Of a stretch of DNA of 64,000 bases, positions 7,193-15,096 are shown piece after piece. The notes beneath the pieces were generated by a model. It searched no databases. It was not told the DNA's origin and saw only the letters and a program-made list of their open reading frames with translations. Location of the stretch: contig DASPLX010000017.1 of assembly GCA_035627375.1 (NCBI GenBank), positions 68,808 to 132,807 on the forward strand, read 5' to 3'. The stretch comes from DASPLX01 sp035627375. Lineage in GTDB: Bacteria; Pseudomonadota; Gammaproteobacteria; Burkholderiales; Burkholderiaceae_D. The position numbers were made by a program, and so were the translations under genes. How positions within the stretch are numbered: the stretch's first letter is position 1; each line of letters opens with the position of its first letter.

Positions 7193-8989
7193 ATGAAACG
7201 GTCGGTTCCGCTAAAGTTCCTGTTGGCTTGCTTCTTGTTTGGCCTGCTGGCGCAAACTTCCGCGGCGACCTCGGAGACTTCCGAAAAGGTGCTGCGTTAT
7301 GTATTCCCGGAATCCGAAACAGGATTCGATCCAGCCGTGTCGTATGACTGGTATTCGGCGCAAGTCATCCAATCCATATTTGAATCGCTCTACACTTTCG
7401 ATTATCTGGCCCGCCCGGTCAGGCTCGTTCCGCAAACCGCGCAAGCGTTGCCGGTAATTACGAATCAAGGGAAGACGTATACGATCGCCCTGAAGAAAGG
7501 CATCTATTTCTCCGCCGACCCGGCTTTCGGCGGGAAGCCGCGAGAATTGACCGCGACTGACTATGCATATTCATTCAAGCGATTGCTCGACCCGAGAATC
7601 AAATCGCCGCACGCCTGGCTATTTGAAGAAAAGATCGTCGGCTTGGATGAATTGGCCCGCGACGCCAAAGCAAGCGGCCGGTTCGAATACGATCGCCAGA
7701 TAGCGGGACTCGAAATCGTGGATCGCTATACGCTGCGTATCCATTTGAAACATGCGGATTTCAACTTCGGGCAAATCTTGGCCCACTTCCCCTCCGGCGC
7801 CGTGGCGCGCGAAGTCGTCGAGAGATATCGGAACAACCTGGGACGCGCCGACGCCAATCCGGTCGGCACCGGCCCATATCGCTTAGCTCAGTGGCGACGC
7901 GGGTCGCGCATTGTCCTGGACGCCAATCCCGTTTATCGCGGATTCACCTGGAACTTCCAGCTCGGCAGCGATCCGGAAGACCGTCGCATCGTGGCGCAAA
8001 TGAGTGGAAAGCGCATGCCGCAAATCAAGCGCATCGAGATCAACGTGATTGCGGAAGATCAAGCGCGCTGGCTATCGTTTCAGAACGATGAGGTGGACTT
8101 GTTTCAGCTTTACGGCCCTCTTACGGAGCGTGCCTTGAAGGGTGGGAAACTCGTGCCGGAGCTGGTGCAAAAGGGTGTCCAGCTATCGCGCATCGCAGAC
8201 CCCGAGCTTGGTTATTACTATTGGAATATGCGCGACCCGATAGTCGGCGGGTTAAGCAAGGACAAAATCGCACTGAGGCGGGCGATCGCGATGGCATACG
8301 ACGTCAAGGAAGAAATCCGGCAAGTCTGGAATGGAGAAGCGACTCCCTTGGCCTTTCCCGTTCCTCCGGGGGTGGTAGGTCATGACGGCGATTACCAAAG
8401 TATGATTCGGTTCGATCCTGCCGCCGCAAATCTCCTGCTCGACAGGTTCTCGTATAAGAAAGGGCGTGACGGTTGGCGCACGATGCCGGATGGAAGGCCG
8501 CTGCAAATACGCTATTCCGCTCCGACCACCTCGCTTGGCCGGCTGCAGGCGGAACTTTGGAAAAAGGCGTTCGATTCCATCGGCATTCGAATGACGGCCG
8601 ACTTTCGCCCCCCGGCGGAACTGCTGACAGCCACAAAACAATGCCAGCTGCAAATGCGTACTGCATTGTGGAGCGCCGACTATCCGGACGGCGACAATTT
8701 CATGCAAATCTTTTACGGGCCGAATATAGGCAAGAGCAATAACGGTTGCTCCCGGATACCCGAGTACGATGCGCTATACGCCAGAACGCGAAACATGATG
8801 GAAGGACCGGAACGCAAAGCCTTGTACCGGAAAATGGCACGCATCCTGGAAGTCAATACGGTTCAATTTTTGGGCTTTGCACGCTATAACAACATGCTGG
8901 CGCAGGCTCGGGTAATCGGATACAAAAAGCATCCGATCTTAGCTGCTGAATGGATGTATTGCGATATCGAGCAGCCTCAAAAGGAATGA
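7193..8989 (+). CDS. peptide-type (family 5) extracellular substrate-binding protein, orphan
   Basis: A 598-aa exported protein. A signal peptide (basic KRS, then a hydrophobic run, cleavage near TSAATS) precedes a family 5 fold: LRYVFPESETGFDPA at the mature N-terminus, TATDYAYSFKRLLDP at about 125, and VGTGPYRLAQW at about 225, all typical of OppA/DppA-like proteins. No permease or ATPase genes are adjacent, so it either serves a transporter encoded elsewhere or has another role. G+C is visibly lower than in the flanking core genes. Its 3' end overlaps the convergent M15 peptidase gene by 13 bp. Confidence 0.88.
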   Translation: MKRSVPLKFLLACFLFGLLAQTSAATSETSEKVLRYVFPESETGFDPAVSYDWYSAQVIQSIFESLYTFDYLARPVRLVPQTAQALPVITNQGKTYTIALKKGIYFSADPAFGGKPRELTATDYAYSFKRLLDPRIKSPHAWLFEEKIVGLDELARDAKASGRFEYDRQIAGLEIVDRYTLRIHLKHADFNFGQILAHFPSGAVAREVVERYRNNLGRADANPVGTGPYRLAQWRRGSRIVLDANPVYRGFTWNFQLGSDPEDRRIVAQMSGKRMPQIKRIEINVIAEDQARWLSFQNDEVDLFQLYGPLTERALKGGKLVPELVQKGVQLSRIADPELGYYYWNMRDPIVGGLSKDKIALRRAIAMAYDVKEEIRQVWNGEATPLAFPVPPGVVGHDGDYQSMIRFDPAAANLLLDRFSYKKGRDGWRTMPDGRPLQIRYSAPTTSLGRLQAELWKKAFDSIGIRMTADFRPPAELLTATKQCQLQMRTALWSADYPDGDNFMQIFYGPNIGKSNNGCSRIPEYDALYARTRNMMEGPERKALYRKMARILEVNTVQFLGFARYNNMLAQARVIGYKKHPILAAEWMYCDIEQPQKE

Positions 8990-9552
8990 AATGAGGTCCA
9001 CTCACGGGGCTGCACCGCTTCCGCTTTCTTAAAGCACCAATGCCAGGGTTCATAAATAAAACCCGAGGCATTGTTACGCGGGTAAGACAGCATGAAACCG
9101 AATCTACCGGCATTCGCCGTCAGCCACCGGAATGCCTCGGTCTGCTCGAACACGCCTTCGAGTTCGTCGCATCCCGGCGTATTGATATCGACGGCGCAAC
9201 CGGTGTGGTGCTCGCTGTATCCGGGCGGCGCGCTCGCCCTCAGGATCGCTTCGACGCTCATGCCGCAAGCAAGCTTGGCGCGGACGATCTCGATCTGACG
9301 TTCGACGCTGCGGAAGGCGGACATGATCTCCAGCACGACGCCATCCTCGCGCGCGGCGCGCTTCATGTCCCGCCAGGCCCGCGCCGCGTCCGGCGCCAGC
9401 CGGTATTCGCGGCCGGCGGCGTCGGTCTCGGCGACCACCAGCTCCTGCGCTTCATGGCAAAGCGGCAAGCGCCTCGCCGCGACCGATTCGGGGGAAATGC
9501 CGAGCGCCGACAACGCGGCTTGTATTTTCGTCTGGTAGTCTAGAGGGGACAT
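8977..9552 (-). CDS. M15 family D-alanyl-D-alanine carboxypeptidase (VanY-like)
   Basis: A 191-aa peptidoglycan peptidase. The family zinc motif SEHHTGCAVD is present at about residues 126-135, with a later EPWHW providing the second catalytic part. MSAFRSVERQ is the typical strand before them. No obvious signal peptide at the chosen start (MSPLDYQTK, 9552), so it may be cytoplasmic or use an uncommon export route; a longer frame upstream is Arg-rich and less likely. It lies downstream of ftsH on the same strand with a 59-bp gap. Confidence 0.85.
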   Translation of the reverse strand: MSPLDYQTKIQAALSALGISPESVAARRLPLCHEAQELVVAETDAAGREYRLAPDAARAWRDMKRAAREDGVVLEIMSAFRSVERQIEIVRAKLACGMSVEAILRASAPPGYSEHHTGCAVDINTPGCDELEGVFEQTEAFRWLTANAGRFGFMLSYPRNNASGFIYEPWHWCFKKAEAVQPREWTSFHSF

Positions 9553-9611
9553 GAGCGGCGCGATGAACGGAAGCGCGGACGATTCTACACCGCCTGCCCG
9601 ACGCCGCCGCC

Positions 9612-11429
9612 TCACGCCGCCTGCGGCAAGGAATCCCGCAGATTCGTCAAATCCTCTTCGTTGAGCGTTTCCTTTTCCATCAACCGCGCCGCCGCCGCTT
9701 CGAGCACGCGGCGCCGTTCATGCAGGATGCGGACCGCGCGATCGAAGGCCTTTTCGACCAGGTGGTGCACGGCGCGGTCGATCTCGCGCGCCGTCGCCTC
9801 CGAATAGCTGCGCGCATGCTGTTCCTTCGCCGGAATCCCGAGCAGCGCAGGGCGTTCGTCGTCATAGGCGATGTGCCCCAGCCTTTCATCCATGCCGTAG
9901 CGCATGACCATGCTGCGCGCGATATCGGTGACCTTGGCGAGATCGTCGGCCGCGCCGGTCGACAGATGGCCGAACACGACATGCTCGGCCGCGCGCCCGC
10001 CCAGCAGCACCGCCATCTTGTTCTCGAGTTCCTCGCGCGTCATCAGGAAGCGATCCTCGGTCGGGCGCTGCAGGGTATAGCCGAGCGCGCCGACGCCGCG
10101 CGGAATGATCGAAACCTTGTGCACCGGATCGCTGCCGGGCAACGACATCGCCACTAGCGCATGGCCGAGCTCATGGTAGGCGACGATCTTGCGCTCGACG
10201 GGATTGAGCAGGCGATTCCTCTTCTCGAGACCGGCCACGATGCGTTCGATCGCGCCGGTGAAGTCGTCCATCGTCACGCCGTCGTGTTTCCGGCGCGTCG
10301 CCAACAAGGCCGCCTCATTGACCAGATTGGCGATGTCGGCGCCGGAAAAGCCGGGCGTCAGCGCGGCGATCTTTTCCTTGTCGACGTCGGGCGCCAAAGC
10401 GATCTTGCGGATGTGCACGTTCAGGATCTGGAGCCGTCCGATCTTATCCGGGCGATCGACCAGGACTTGCCGGTCGAAGCGCCCGGCGCGCAGCAAGGCG
10501 GGATCGAGAATCTCCGGCCGGTTGGTCGCGGCCAGCAATACCAGCCCCGAGGATGGATCGAAGCCGTCCATTTCGACCAGCAATTGATTCAAGGTCTGTT
10601 CCTTCTCGTCATGCCCGCCGACATAGGCGCCGCGCGCCCGGCCCAAGGCATCGAGTTCGTCGATGAAGATGATGGCGGGCGCCTTCTGCCTTGCCTGTTC
10701 GAACAGGTCGCGCACGCGCGCCGCGCCGACGCCGACGAACATCTCGACGAATTCGGAGCCCGAGATCGAAAAGAACGGCACGTTCGCCTCGCCGGCGACG
10801 GCGCGCGCCAGCATGGTCTTGCCGGTGCCGGGCGGGCCGACCAGCAGGATGCCTTTCGGGATGCGTGCGCCGAGCCGGCCATGGACCTTCGGCTCCTTGA
10901 GGAAATTGACGACCTCCTTCAGCTCTTCCTTCGCTTCGTCGACGCCGGCCACGTCGTCGAAGGTCGTCTTCACTTCGGTTTCGACGTAGACCTTCGCGCG
11001 GCTCTTGCCGATCGACATGAAGCCGCCGCCGAGTCCGCCTTTCTCGGCGAGCTTGCGGAACAAGAAGATCCACAGGCCGAAGAAGACCACGGCGGGAACG
11101 ACCCAGCCGAGCAGGTCGCGCAGGAAAGTGCTTTCGACCACGCCGGCGAAGCGCACGTCGTATTGCGACAGATCGCGCGCCAGATCGGTTTCGACGCGCG
11201 TCGTGACGAACTGCTTGCGGCCGTCGCTCTTCGATGCGCGGAACGTGCCTTGGATGTGATTCGGATGGATCGCGATCGATTCGACATTCCGGGATTTCAA
11301 TTCCTGAATGAATTCGCTATAGGGAATCGGCTGGATCCGGTTCGCCATGACCCAGATGTCGCGCAGCACCAGGATGCCGAACAAGGCTACGACGAGATAC
11401 CACAGATTGAGTTTGGTCTGCCGTTCCAC
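9612..11429 (-). CDS. ftsH: FtsH-family membrane AAA+ zinc protease, accessory type
   Basis: A 605-aa membrane protease that unfolds and degrades membrane or damaged proteins. Two TM helices (about residues 10-27 and 104-124) flank a periplasmic FtsH_ext region. AAA+ motifs: Walker A GPPGTGKT 198-205, Walker B IIFIDELDALG 253-263, second region of homology ATNRPEILDPALLRAGRFDR. The protease motif is HELGH (419-423) with an Asp pair at 495-496 as third ligand. The start is a GTG at 11429 with GGAGG 7 bases upstream; no in-frame ATG fits. It is third in an operon after cbpA and cbpM and is probably a second, stress-linked FtsH, because the housekeeping copy usually sits beside rrmJ/folP. Confidence 0.93.
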   Translation of the reverse strand: MERQTKLNLWYLVVALFGILVLRDIWVMANRIQPIPYSEFIQELKSRNVESIAIHPNHIQGTFRASKSDGRKQFVTTRVETDLARDLSQYDVRFAGVVESTFLRDLLGWVVPAVVFFGLWIFLFRKLAEKGGLGGGFMSIGKSRAKVYVETEVKTTFDDVAGVDEAKEELKEVVNFLKEPKVHGRLGARIPKGILLVGPPGTGKTMLARAVAGEANVPFFSISGSEFVEMFVGVGAARVRDLFEQARQKAPAIIFIDELDALGRARGAYVGGHDEKEQTLNQLLVEMDGFDPSSGLVLLAATNRPEILDPALLRAGRFDRQVLVDRPDKIGRLQILNVHIRKIALAPDVDKEKIAALTPGFSGADIANLVNEAALLATRRKHDGVTMDDFTGAIERIVAGLEKRNRLLNPVERKIVAYHELGHALVAMSLPGSDPVHKVSIIPRGVGALGYTLQRPTEDRFLMTREELENKMAVLLGGRAAEHVVFGHLSTGAADDLAKVTDIARSMVMRYGMDERLGHIAYDDERPALLGIPAKEQHARSYSEATAREIDRAVHHLVEKAFDRAVRILHERRRVLEAAAARLMEKETLNEEDLTNLRDSLPQAA

Positions 11430-11457
11430 GATGTATCCTCCACCGCTCCGATCGCCT

Positions 11458-11769
11458 TCAATCCGGATGCAAGCCGGCGCGACGCAGGCGGATGCGCAAG
11501 CGCTCGACTTCCTCGAACAAATCGGCCACCAGGCCGGCCAGTTCCGGATTGGCGTCGAAATGGCGTTCGAGATCGGACATTTTCCGCAGGCGCCAGACAT
11601 CCCGGCTGTTGAAGTGCCAGCGTCCCGGATCGGGATCCGGTTCGGCAAGCAAGACACCGGCCCGCACATGTTCGATCACCCATTCCCGGCTGACCGCGCA
11701 ACTGGCGGCGAGTTCTTCCAGCGTCAGGCGCGTCTCGTCGAGCAGCACGGCAACATGTTCGCGCGTCAT
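11458..11769 (-). CDS. cbpM: CbpM-type modulator of the DnaJ-like co-chaperone CbpA
   Basis: About 103 aa; MerR-like small helical protein (LTLEELAASCAVSREWVIEHVRAG then RWHFNSRDVWRLRKMSDLERHF) that binds and inhibits the J-domain of CbpA. The cbpA stop TGA overlaps an ATG at 11775, but that ATG touches the ribosome site; the ATG at 11769 has GGAGG 6 bases upstream and is preferred. The next gene, ftsH, starts 28 bp downstream. Confidence 0.87.
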   Translation of the reverse strand: MTREHVAVLLDETRLTLEELAASCAVSREWVIEHVRAGVLLAEPDPDPGRWHFNSRDVWRLRKMSDLERHFDANPELAGLVADLFEEVERLRIRLRRAGLHPD

Positions 11770-11771
11770 CG

Positions 11772-12758
11772 TCATCCTCCCCTGCGCGGATCGAAGTTCA
11801 TCTCACGCGCCATCGTTTCATAGAGTTCGCGCGCTCTCGGCGTATCCGCCGGCGGCAGCACGACCTCGAGTACGAGATACAAGTCGCCGGGAGTGCGCCC
11901 CGGAATGCCGCGTCCCTTCAAGCGCAGCTTGCGTCCCGATTGCGATCCCGCCGGAATGCGTACTTCAACCGCGCCGTCGGGCACCGGCGCCAGGACGGAC
12001 GCGCCGAGCGCTGCCTCCCACGGCGTCACGGGCAAGCTGGCGTAGACGTCGCGTCCCTCGACGCGATAACGGCCATGCGGCTTGAAATGCACTTCCAGGT
12101 ACAGATCGCCCGCTTCGTCCGTGCCCATGCCCGGGCCGCCCTGGCCGGCCAGCCGGATCATTTGCCCTTCGTACACGCCTTGCGGAATGCGGACGTCCAG
12201 GGTGTGCTCCTGCAACACCGGACGACCCGCCGCATCGAGCCGCGGTACGCGCAAGGTCACGGTGCGCACGGCGCCGCGATAGGCATCCTCGAGATCGAGC
12301 ATGAGCTTGGCATGATGATCTTCGCCGCGCGCGCGGAAGCCGTCCCGCATGTCGTCCCGTATATCGTCCCAACCAGGCCCGGCATGGCGGCCGCCCCGCG
12401 CTTCCGCGCCGCCAAAGCGGCCGCCGAACAGTTCGGAGAAGAAATCGCTGAAGTCGGCCGCTTCCGCTCCCGAGAATCCGCGCCCGGAAAACTCGAAGCC
12501 GGCGTCCCAATCGGGCGGCGGATGAAAATCCTGTCCGGCGTGGAAGCGTTGGCCGAGCCGGTCGTAGGCGGCGCGCTTTTCCGGATCGGACAACACGGCG
12601 AACGCCTCGTTCAGTTCCTTCATGCGCGCCTCGGCATCCGGCTCTTTCGATACGTCCGGATGGTATTTGCGCGCCAGCTTGCGGAAGGCCTTCTTGATGT
12701 CGTCCGCGCCGGCGTCGCGGGCCACGCCGAGCGCCTGATAGTAGTCCTTGAATTCCAA
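11772..12758 (-). CDS. cbpA: CbpA-type DnaJ family co-chaperone
   Basis: A 328-aa Hsp40 that stimulates DnaK. J-domain at residues 1-70 with the HPD motif at 33-35. A Gly/Phe-rich linker (about 70-125) follows, then the two beta-domains of DnaJ C-terminal type without the zinc-finger module, as in CbpA. The start is TTG at 12758 (TTG-GAA-TTC-AAG), with AAGGAG 6 bases upstream; no ATG in frame starts the J-domain. First gene of the minus-strand heat-shock operon. Confidence 0.92.
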   Translation of the reverse strand: MEFKDYYQALGVARDAGADDIKKAFRKLARKYHPDVSKEPDAEARMKELNEAFAVLSDPEKRAAYDRLGQRFHAGQDFHPPPDWDAGFEFSGRGFSGAEAADFSDFFSELFGGRFGGAEARGGRHAGPGWDDIRDDMRDGFRARGEDHHAKLMLDLEDAYRGAVRTVTLRVPRLDAAGRPVLQEHTLDVRIPQGVYEGQMIRLAGQGGPGMGTDEAGDLYLEVHFKPHGRYRVEGRDVYASLPVTPWEAALGASVLAPVPDGAVEVRIPAGSQSGRKLRLKGRGIPGRTPGDLYLVLEVVLPPADTPRARELYETMAREMNFDPRRGG

Positions 12759-12807
12759 TGAATTCTCCTTCCCGGATCATCTTTCGGAACCCGTTTTACC
12801 GGAGAAG

Positions 12808-12836
12808 AAGTGGGGACGACATGACGCCGGATCAAG
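12808..12836 (-). promoter_or_regulatory. predicted sigma-32 promoter for cbpA-cbpM-ftsH
   Basis: On the minus strand, CTTGATC (12830-12836) and CCCCACTT (12808-12815) are separated by 14 bp. The E. coli sigma-32 consensus is CTTGAAA, 13-17 bp, CCCCATNT, so 5 of 7 and 6 of 7 defined bases match. The transcript would start about 45 bases before the TTG of cbpA. Confidence 0.72.
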
Positions 12837-12838
12837 AT

Positions 12839-12867
12839 CTTGAAATTCATTTTCGGCGTTCCTATTT
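12839..12867 (+). promoter_or_regulatory. predicted sigma-32 promoter for the hsp20 operon
   Basis: CTTGAAA (12839-12845, perfect consensus -35), a 14-bp spacer, then TCCTATTT (12860-12867), which matches 5 of 7 defined -10 positions. The leader of about 50 bases carries a small GC hairpin (GCCGCG 12880-12885 with CGCGGC 12891-12896) and the GGAGG of the first hsp20 gene. Two bases separate this -35 from that of the opposite promoter. Confidence 0.72.
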
Positions 12868-12924
12868 CGGGGATGTGGCGCCGCGAACGACGCGGCACGT
12901 CTAACCTGAAAGGAGGATGGATCT

Positions 12925-13362
12925 ATGTACCGATCAATGTTTCCGCGCGACATTTTCGAAGAACTGGACAATCTGCATCGCCAGTTCCAGCGCGCATTTG
13001 AAATCGAACCGAGCATCCGCGGCATCGCGCGCGGCGGCTTTCCGGCGCTGAACGTGGGCGGCACGCCGCAATCGGTGGAACTGTACGCCTTCGCGCCCGG
13101 TCTCGACCCGAACACCATCGAGGTCCATCTCGAGCGCGGCGTGCTGACGATCGCCGGCGAACGCGCCGACGACCTGTCGTCCCGCGAGCAAGAAGCGACC
13201 GTGCATATCAACGAACGCTTCGCCGGCCGCTTCCGCCGCGTCGTCAGCCTGCCCGACGACGTCGATCCGAACGGCGTTTCGGCCCAATACCGCGACGGCG
13301 TGCTGCACATCAGCGTCAAACGGCGCGAAGAGGCGCAACCGCGCCGCATTTCGATTCACTGA
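12925..13362 (+). CDS. small heat-shock protein, Hsp20/alpha-crystallin (copy 1)
   Basis: A 145-aa ATP-independent holdase. The alpha-crystallin domain spans about residues 45-140 (VELYAFAPGLDPNTIEVHLERGVLTIAGER), with strand-7 motif GVLHISVKR near the end. The N-terminal stretch MYRSMFPRDIFEELDNLHRQ is typical of class A bacterial sHsps. GGAGG lies 9 bases before the ATG. First of three consecutive, mutually divergent hsp20 genes. Confidence 0.92.
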   Translation: MYRSMFPRDIFEELDNLHRQFQRAFEIEPSIRGIARGGFPALNVGGTPQSVELYAFAPGLDPNTIEVHLERGVLTIAGERADDLSSREQEATVHINERFAGRFRRVVSLPDDVDPNGVSAQYRDGVLHISVKRREEAQPRRISIH

Positions 13363-13379
13363 TCGAAGGAGAACGAATC

Positions 13380-13760
13380 ATGAGCGACAACACCAAAGTC
13401 ATGAAACGCGGCAACGGCGGACAGAGCGATGCGACCATGCTGCCGCCGGTCGACGTCATCGAGGATGCCGGCGGCATCACGCTGTTGGCCGATCTGCCGG
13501 GCGTATCGAAAGACAAGCTCAACCTGCAGCTCGAATCCGACAGCCTGACCATCGAAGGCGAACTGGCGATCGAAACGCCGCAGGGAATGGAATCGAGCTA
13601 CGCCGAAGTGCGCATTCCGCGCTATCGCCGGGTGTTCGCATTGTCGAAGGATCTCGACGGTGAAAAGGCATCGGCCGAGTTCAAGAACGGCGTGCTGAAA
13701 CTGCGCATCCCGAAAGCCGAACATGCGCAGCCGCGCCGGATCGAAGTACGGGTGACGTAA
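13380..13760 (+). CDS. small heat-shock protein, Hsp20/alpha-crystallin (copy 2)
   Basis: A 126-aa sHsp with the crystallin domain nearly the full length (DVIEDAGGITLLADLPGVSKDKLNLQLESDSLTIEGE) and the GVLKLRIPK motif. It has a short polar N-terminus in place of the oligomerising segment of copy 1. It starts 17 bp after copy 1 with a GGAG site, so the two are co-transcribed and may form mixed oligomers (inference). Confidence 0.92.
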   Translation: MSDNTKVMKRGNGGQSDATMLPPVDVIEDAGGITLLADLPGVSKDKLNLQLESDSLTIEGELAIETPQGMESSYAEVRIPRYRRVFALSKDLDGEKASAEFKNGVLKLRIPKAEHAQPRRIEVRVT

Positions 13761-13798
13761 GTCCGGCAACGGCATGGTAGTTAGTGGAGGTAAGCGCT

Positions 13799-14305
13799 AT
13801 GAAACTCGACGATATCAAGCAAGGCTTGTCTTCGTTCTGGGATTCGGTCGCCGAGGGGTGGCAGCATTTGCGCCAGTCCGCGTCGACGGCACTGACCGGA
13901 TTCAAACCCGGCGAGCAGACCAACCTGCCGGCCTCCGCCGACATCGATGACGCGTTTTATCTGCCATCCCACGGTTGGGCGATGCTCGGCGGCGATTTGT
14001 TCGAAGACGACAAGCGCATCGTGGTCCGGCTCGAAGTGCCGGGCATGGACAAGAACGATCTCGACATCGAAGTGCAGGGCGGCGACTTGATCGTGCGCGG
14101 CGAGAAACGCTTCGAGCGCGAGGATAGTGCAGGACGCTATCGCGTCCTGCAATGCGCCTACGGCAGCTTCCGGCGGTCCTTCCCGTTGCCGGCCGAAGTC
14201 GTGATCGACGATGCGAAGGCGTCGTACAAGAACGGCGTGCTGCGCGTGGAATTGCCCAAGGCGAAACCGAGCCGACCGCGCAAGATGAATGTGAAGGTCG
14301 AATGA
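13799..14305 (+). CDS. small heat-shock protein, Hsp20/alpha-crystallin (copy 3)
   Basis: A 168-aa sHsp with a longer N-terminal extension (MKLDDIKQGLSSFWDSVAEGW) before the crystallin domain (about 75-168; VVRLEVPGMDKNDLDIEV, GVLRVELPK). Start at 13799, GGAGG 9 bases upstream; a Met 15 bases upstream has no site. The three copies differ in sequence, so this is an old expansion, not a recent duplication. Followed by a GC palindrome at 14322. Confidence 0.91.
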   Translation: MKLDDIKQGLSSFWDSVAEGWQHLRQSASTALTGFKPGEQTNLPASADIDDAFYLPSHGWAMLGGDLFEDDKRIVVRLEVPGMDKNDLDIEVQGGDLIVRGEKRFEREDSAGRYRVLQCAYGSFRRSFPLPAEVVIDDAKASYKNGVLRVELPKAKPSRPRKMNVKVE

Positions 14306-14321
14306 TGCGACGGCATCGTTT

Positions 14322-14339
14322 GCCGCGCGATCGCGCGGC
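14322..14339 (+). terminator. GC palindrome after the hsp20 operon
   Basis: GCCGCGCG and CGCGCGGC around a central AT form a perfect 18-base palindrome, 17 bases after the third hsp20 stop. A second, weaker stem (GGCTTCC with GGAAGTCC) and a T-run at about 14389 follow. Likely transcript end, though no U-run directly follows the first stem. Confidence 0.45.
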
Positions 14340-14511
14340 GTAGACGCACAGGCACGGGCTTCCGGGGGGAAGTCCGCGCCGTCCTTTTTCCGCGACGCAC
14401 GCCGGGCGGCGGCGCGAGATTTCGAGATTGATCCGTGGAGGGTTTCGTGGCAGCATGCGGCCACGCGCCGGAGCAGGAGCGCTCCCTGACTTTTCACCTT
14501 GTACGCCGGAC

Positions 14512-15093
14512 ATGGACCGCCGCATACCGACACGCTTCGACCCTGCCGATACATCGCTCGTGCTGCGCACCGATCGCCTGCGCCTGCGGCCGATCGGCGA
14601 ACACGACGCAAACGCCTTGTTCGCGATCTTTTCCGATCCCGAAGTCATGCGCTTCTGGAGCACGCCGCCGTGGACCGATCCCGCGCAAGCGCTTGAAAGC
14701 ATCCGGAGCACGCGCGCCGACTATGAGAACGGCAGCGCACTTCGGCTCGGCGTCGAGCAAGCGGACCGGTTGATCGGCACCTGCACGCTGTTCGCCATCA
14801 GCCACGGCAACCGGCGCGCCGAGATCGGCTATGCCCTTGCGCGCCGCCATTGGGGCAAGGGCTACATGCATGAAGCATTGGCCGCGTTCGTCGGGCATGC
14901 CTTCGGCGCGCTCGGCCTGCATCGGCTGGAAGCCGATATCGATCCGCGCAACACGGCGTCCGCGCGTGCGCTCGAACGGCTCGGCTTCATCAAGGAAGGG
15001 CATTTGCGCGAACGCTGGATCGTCGCCGGCGAGGTTTCCGATTCGGCGCTTTACGGTTTGCTCGCCGGCGATTGGAACCGGAACGTTCGCTGA
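14512..15093 (+). CDS. GNAT family N-acetyltransferase (RimJ/RimL type)
   Basis: A 193-aa acetyl-CoA dependent transferase. LRTDRLRLRPIGEHDANALFAIFSDPEVMRFW opens the RimJ/L class; the acetyl-CoA loop is in the ALARRHWGKGYMHEA region and NTASARALERLGF is the usual motif near the end. The ATG at 14512 begins the domain closely; longer frames upstream add an unrelated tail. Substrate unknown (protein N-terminus or small molecule). It ends 3 bp before the convergent nitronate monooxygenase. Confidence 0.88.
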   Translation: MDRRIPTRFDPADTSLVLRTDRLRLRPIGEHDANALFAIFSDPEVMRFWSTPPWTDPAQALESIRSTRADYENGSALRLGVEQADRLIGTCTLFAISHGNRRAEIGYALARRHWGKGYMHEALAAFVGHAFGALGLHRLEADIDPRNTASARALERLGFIKEGHLRERWIVAGEVSDSALYGLLAGDWNRNVR

Positions 15094-15096
15094 CGC

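Noticed and set aside
12880..12924. RNA thermometer in the hsp20 leader
   Set aside because: A 6-bp GC hairpin is present but it does not cover the ribosome site well; no ROSE or FourU element could be seen.
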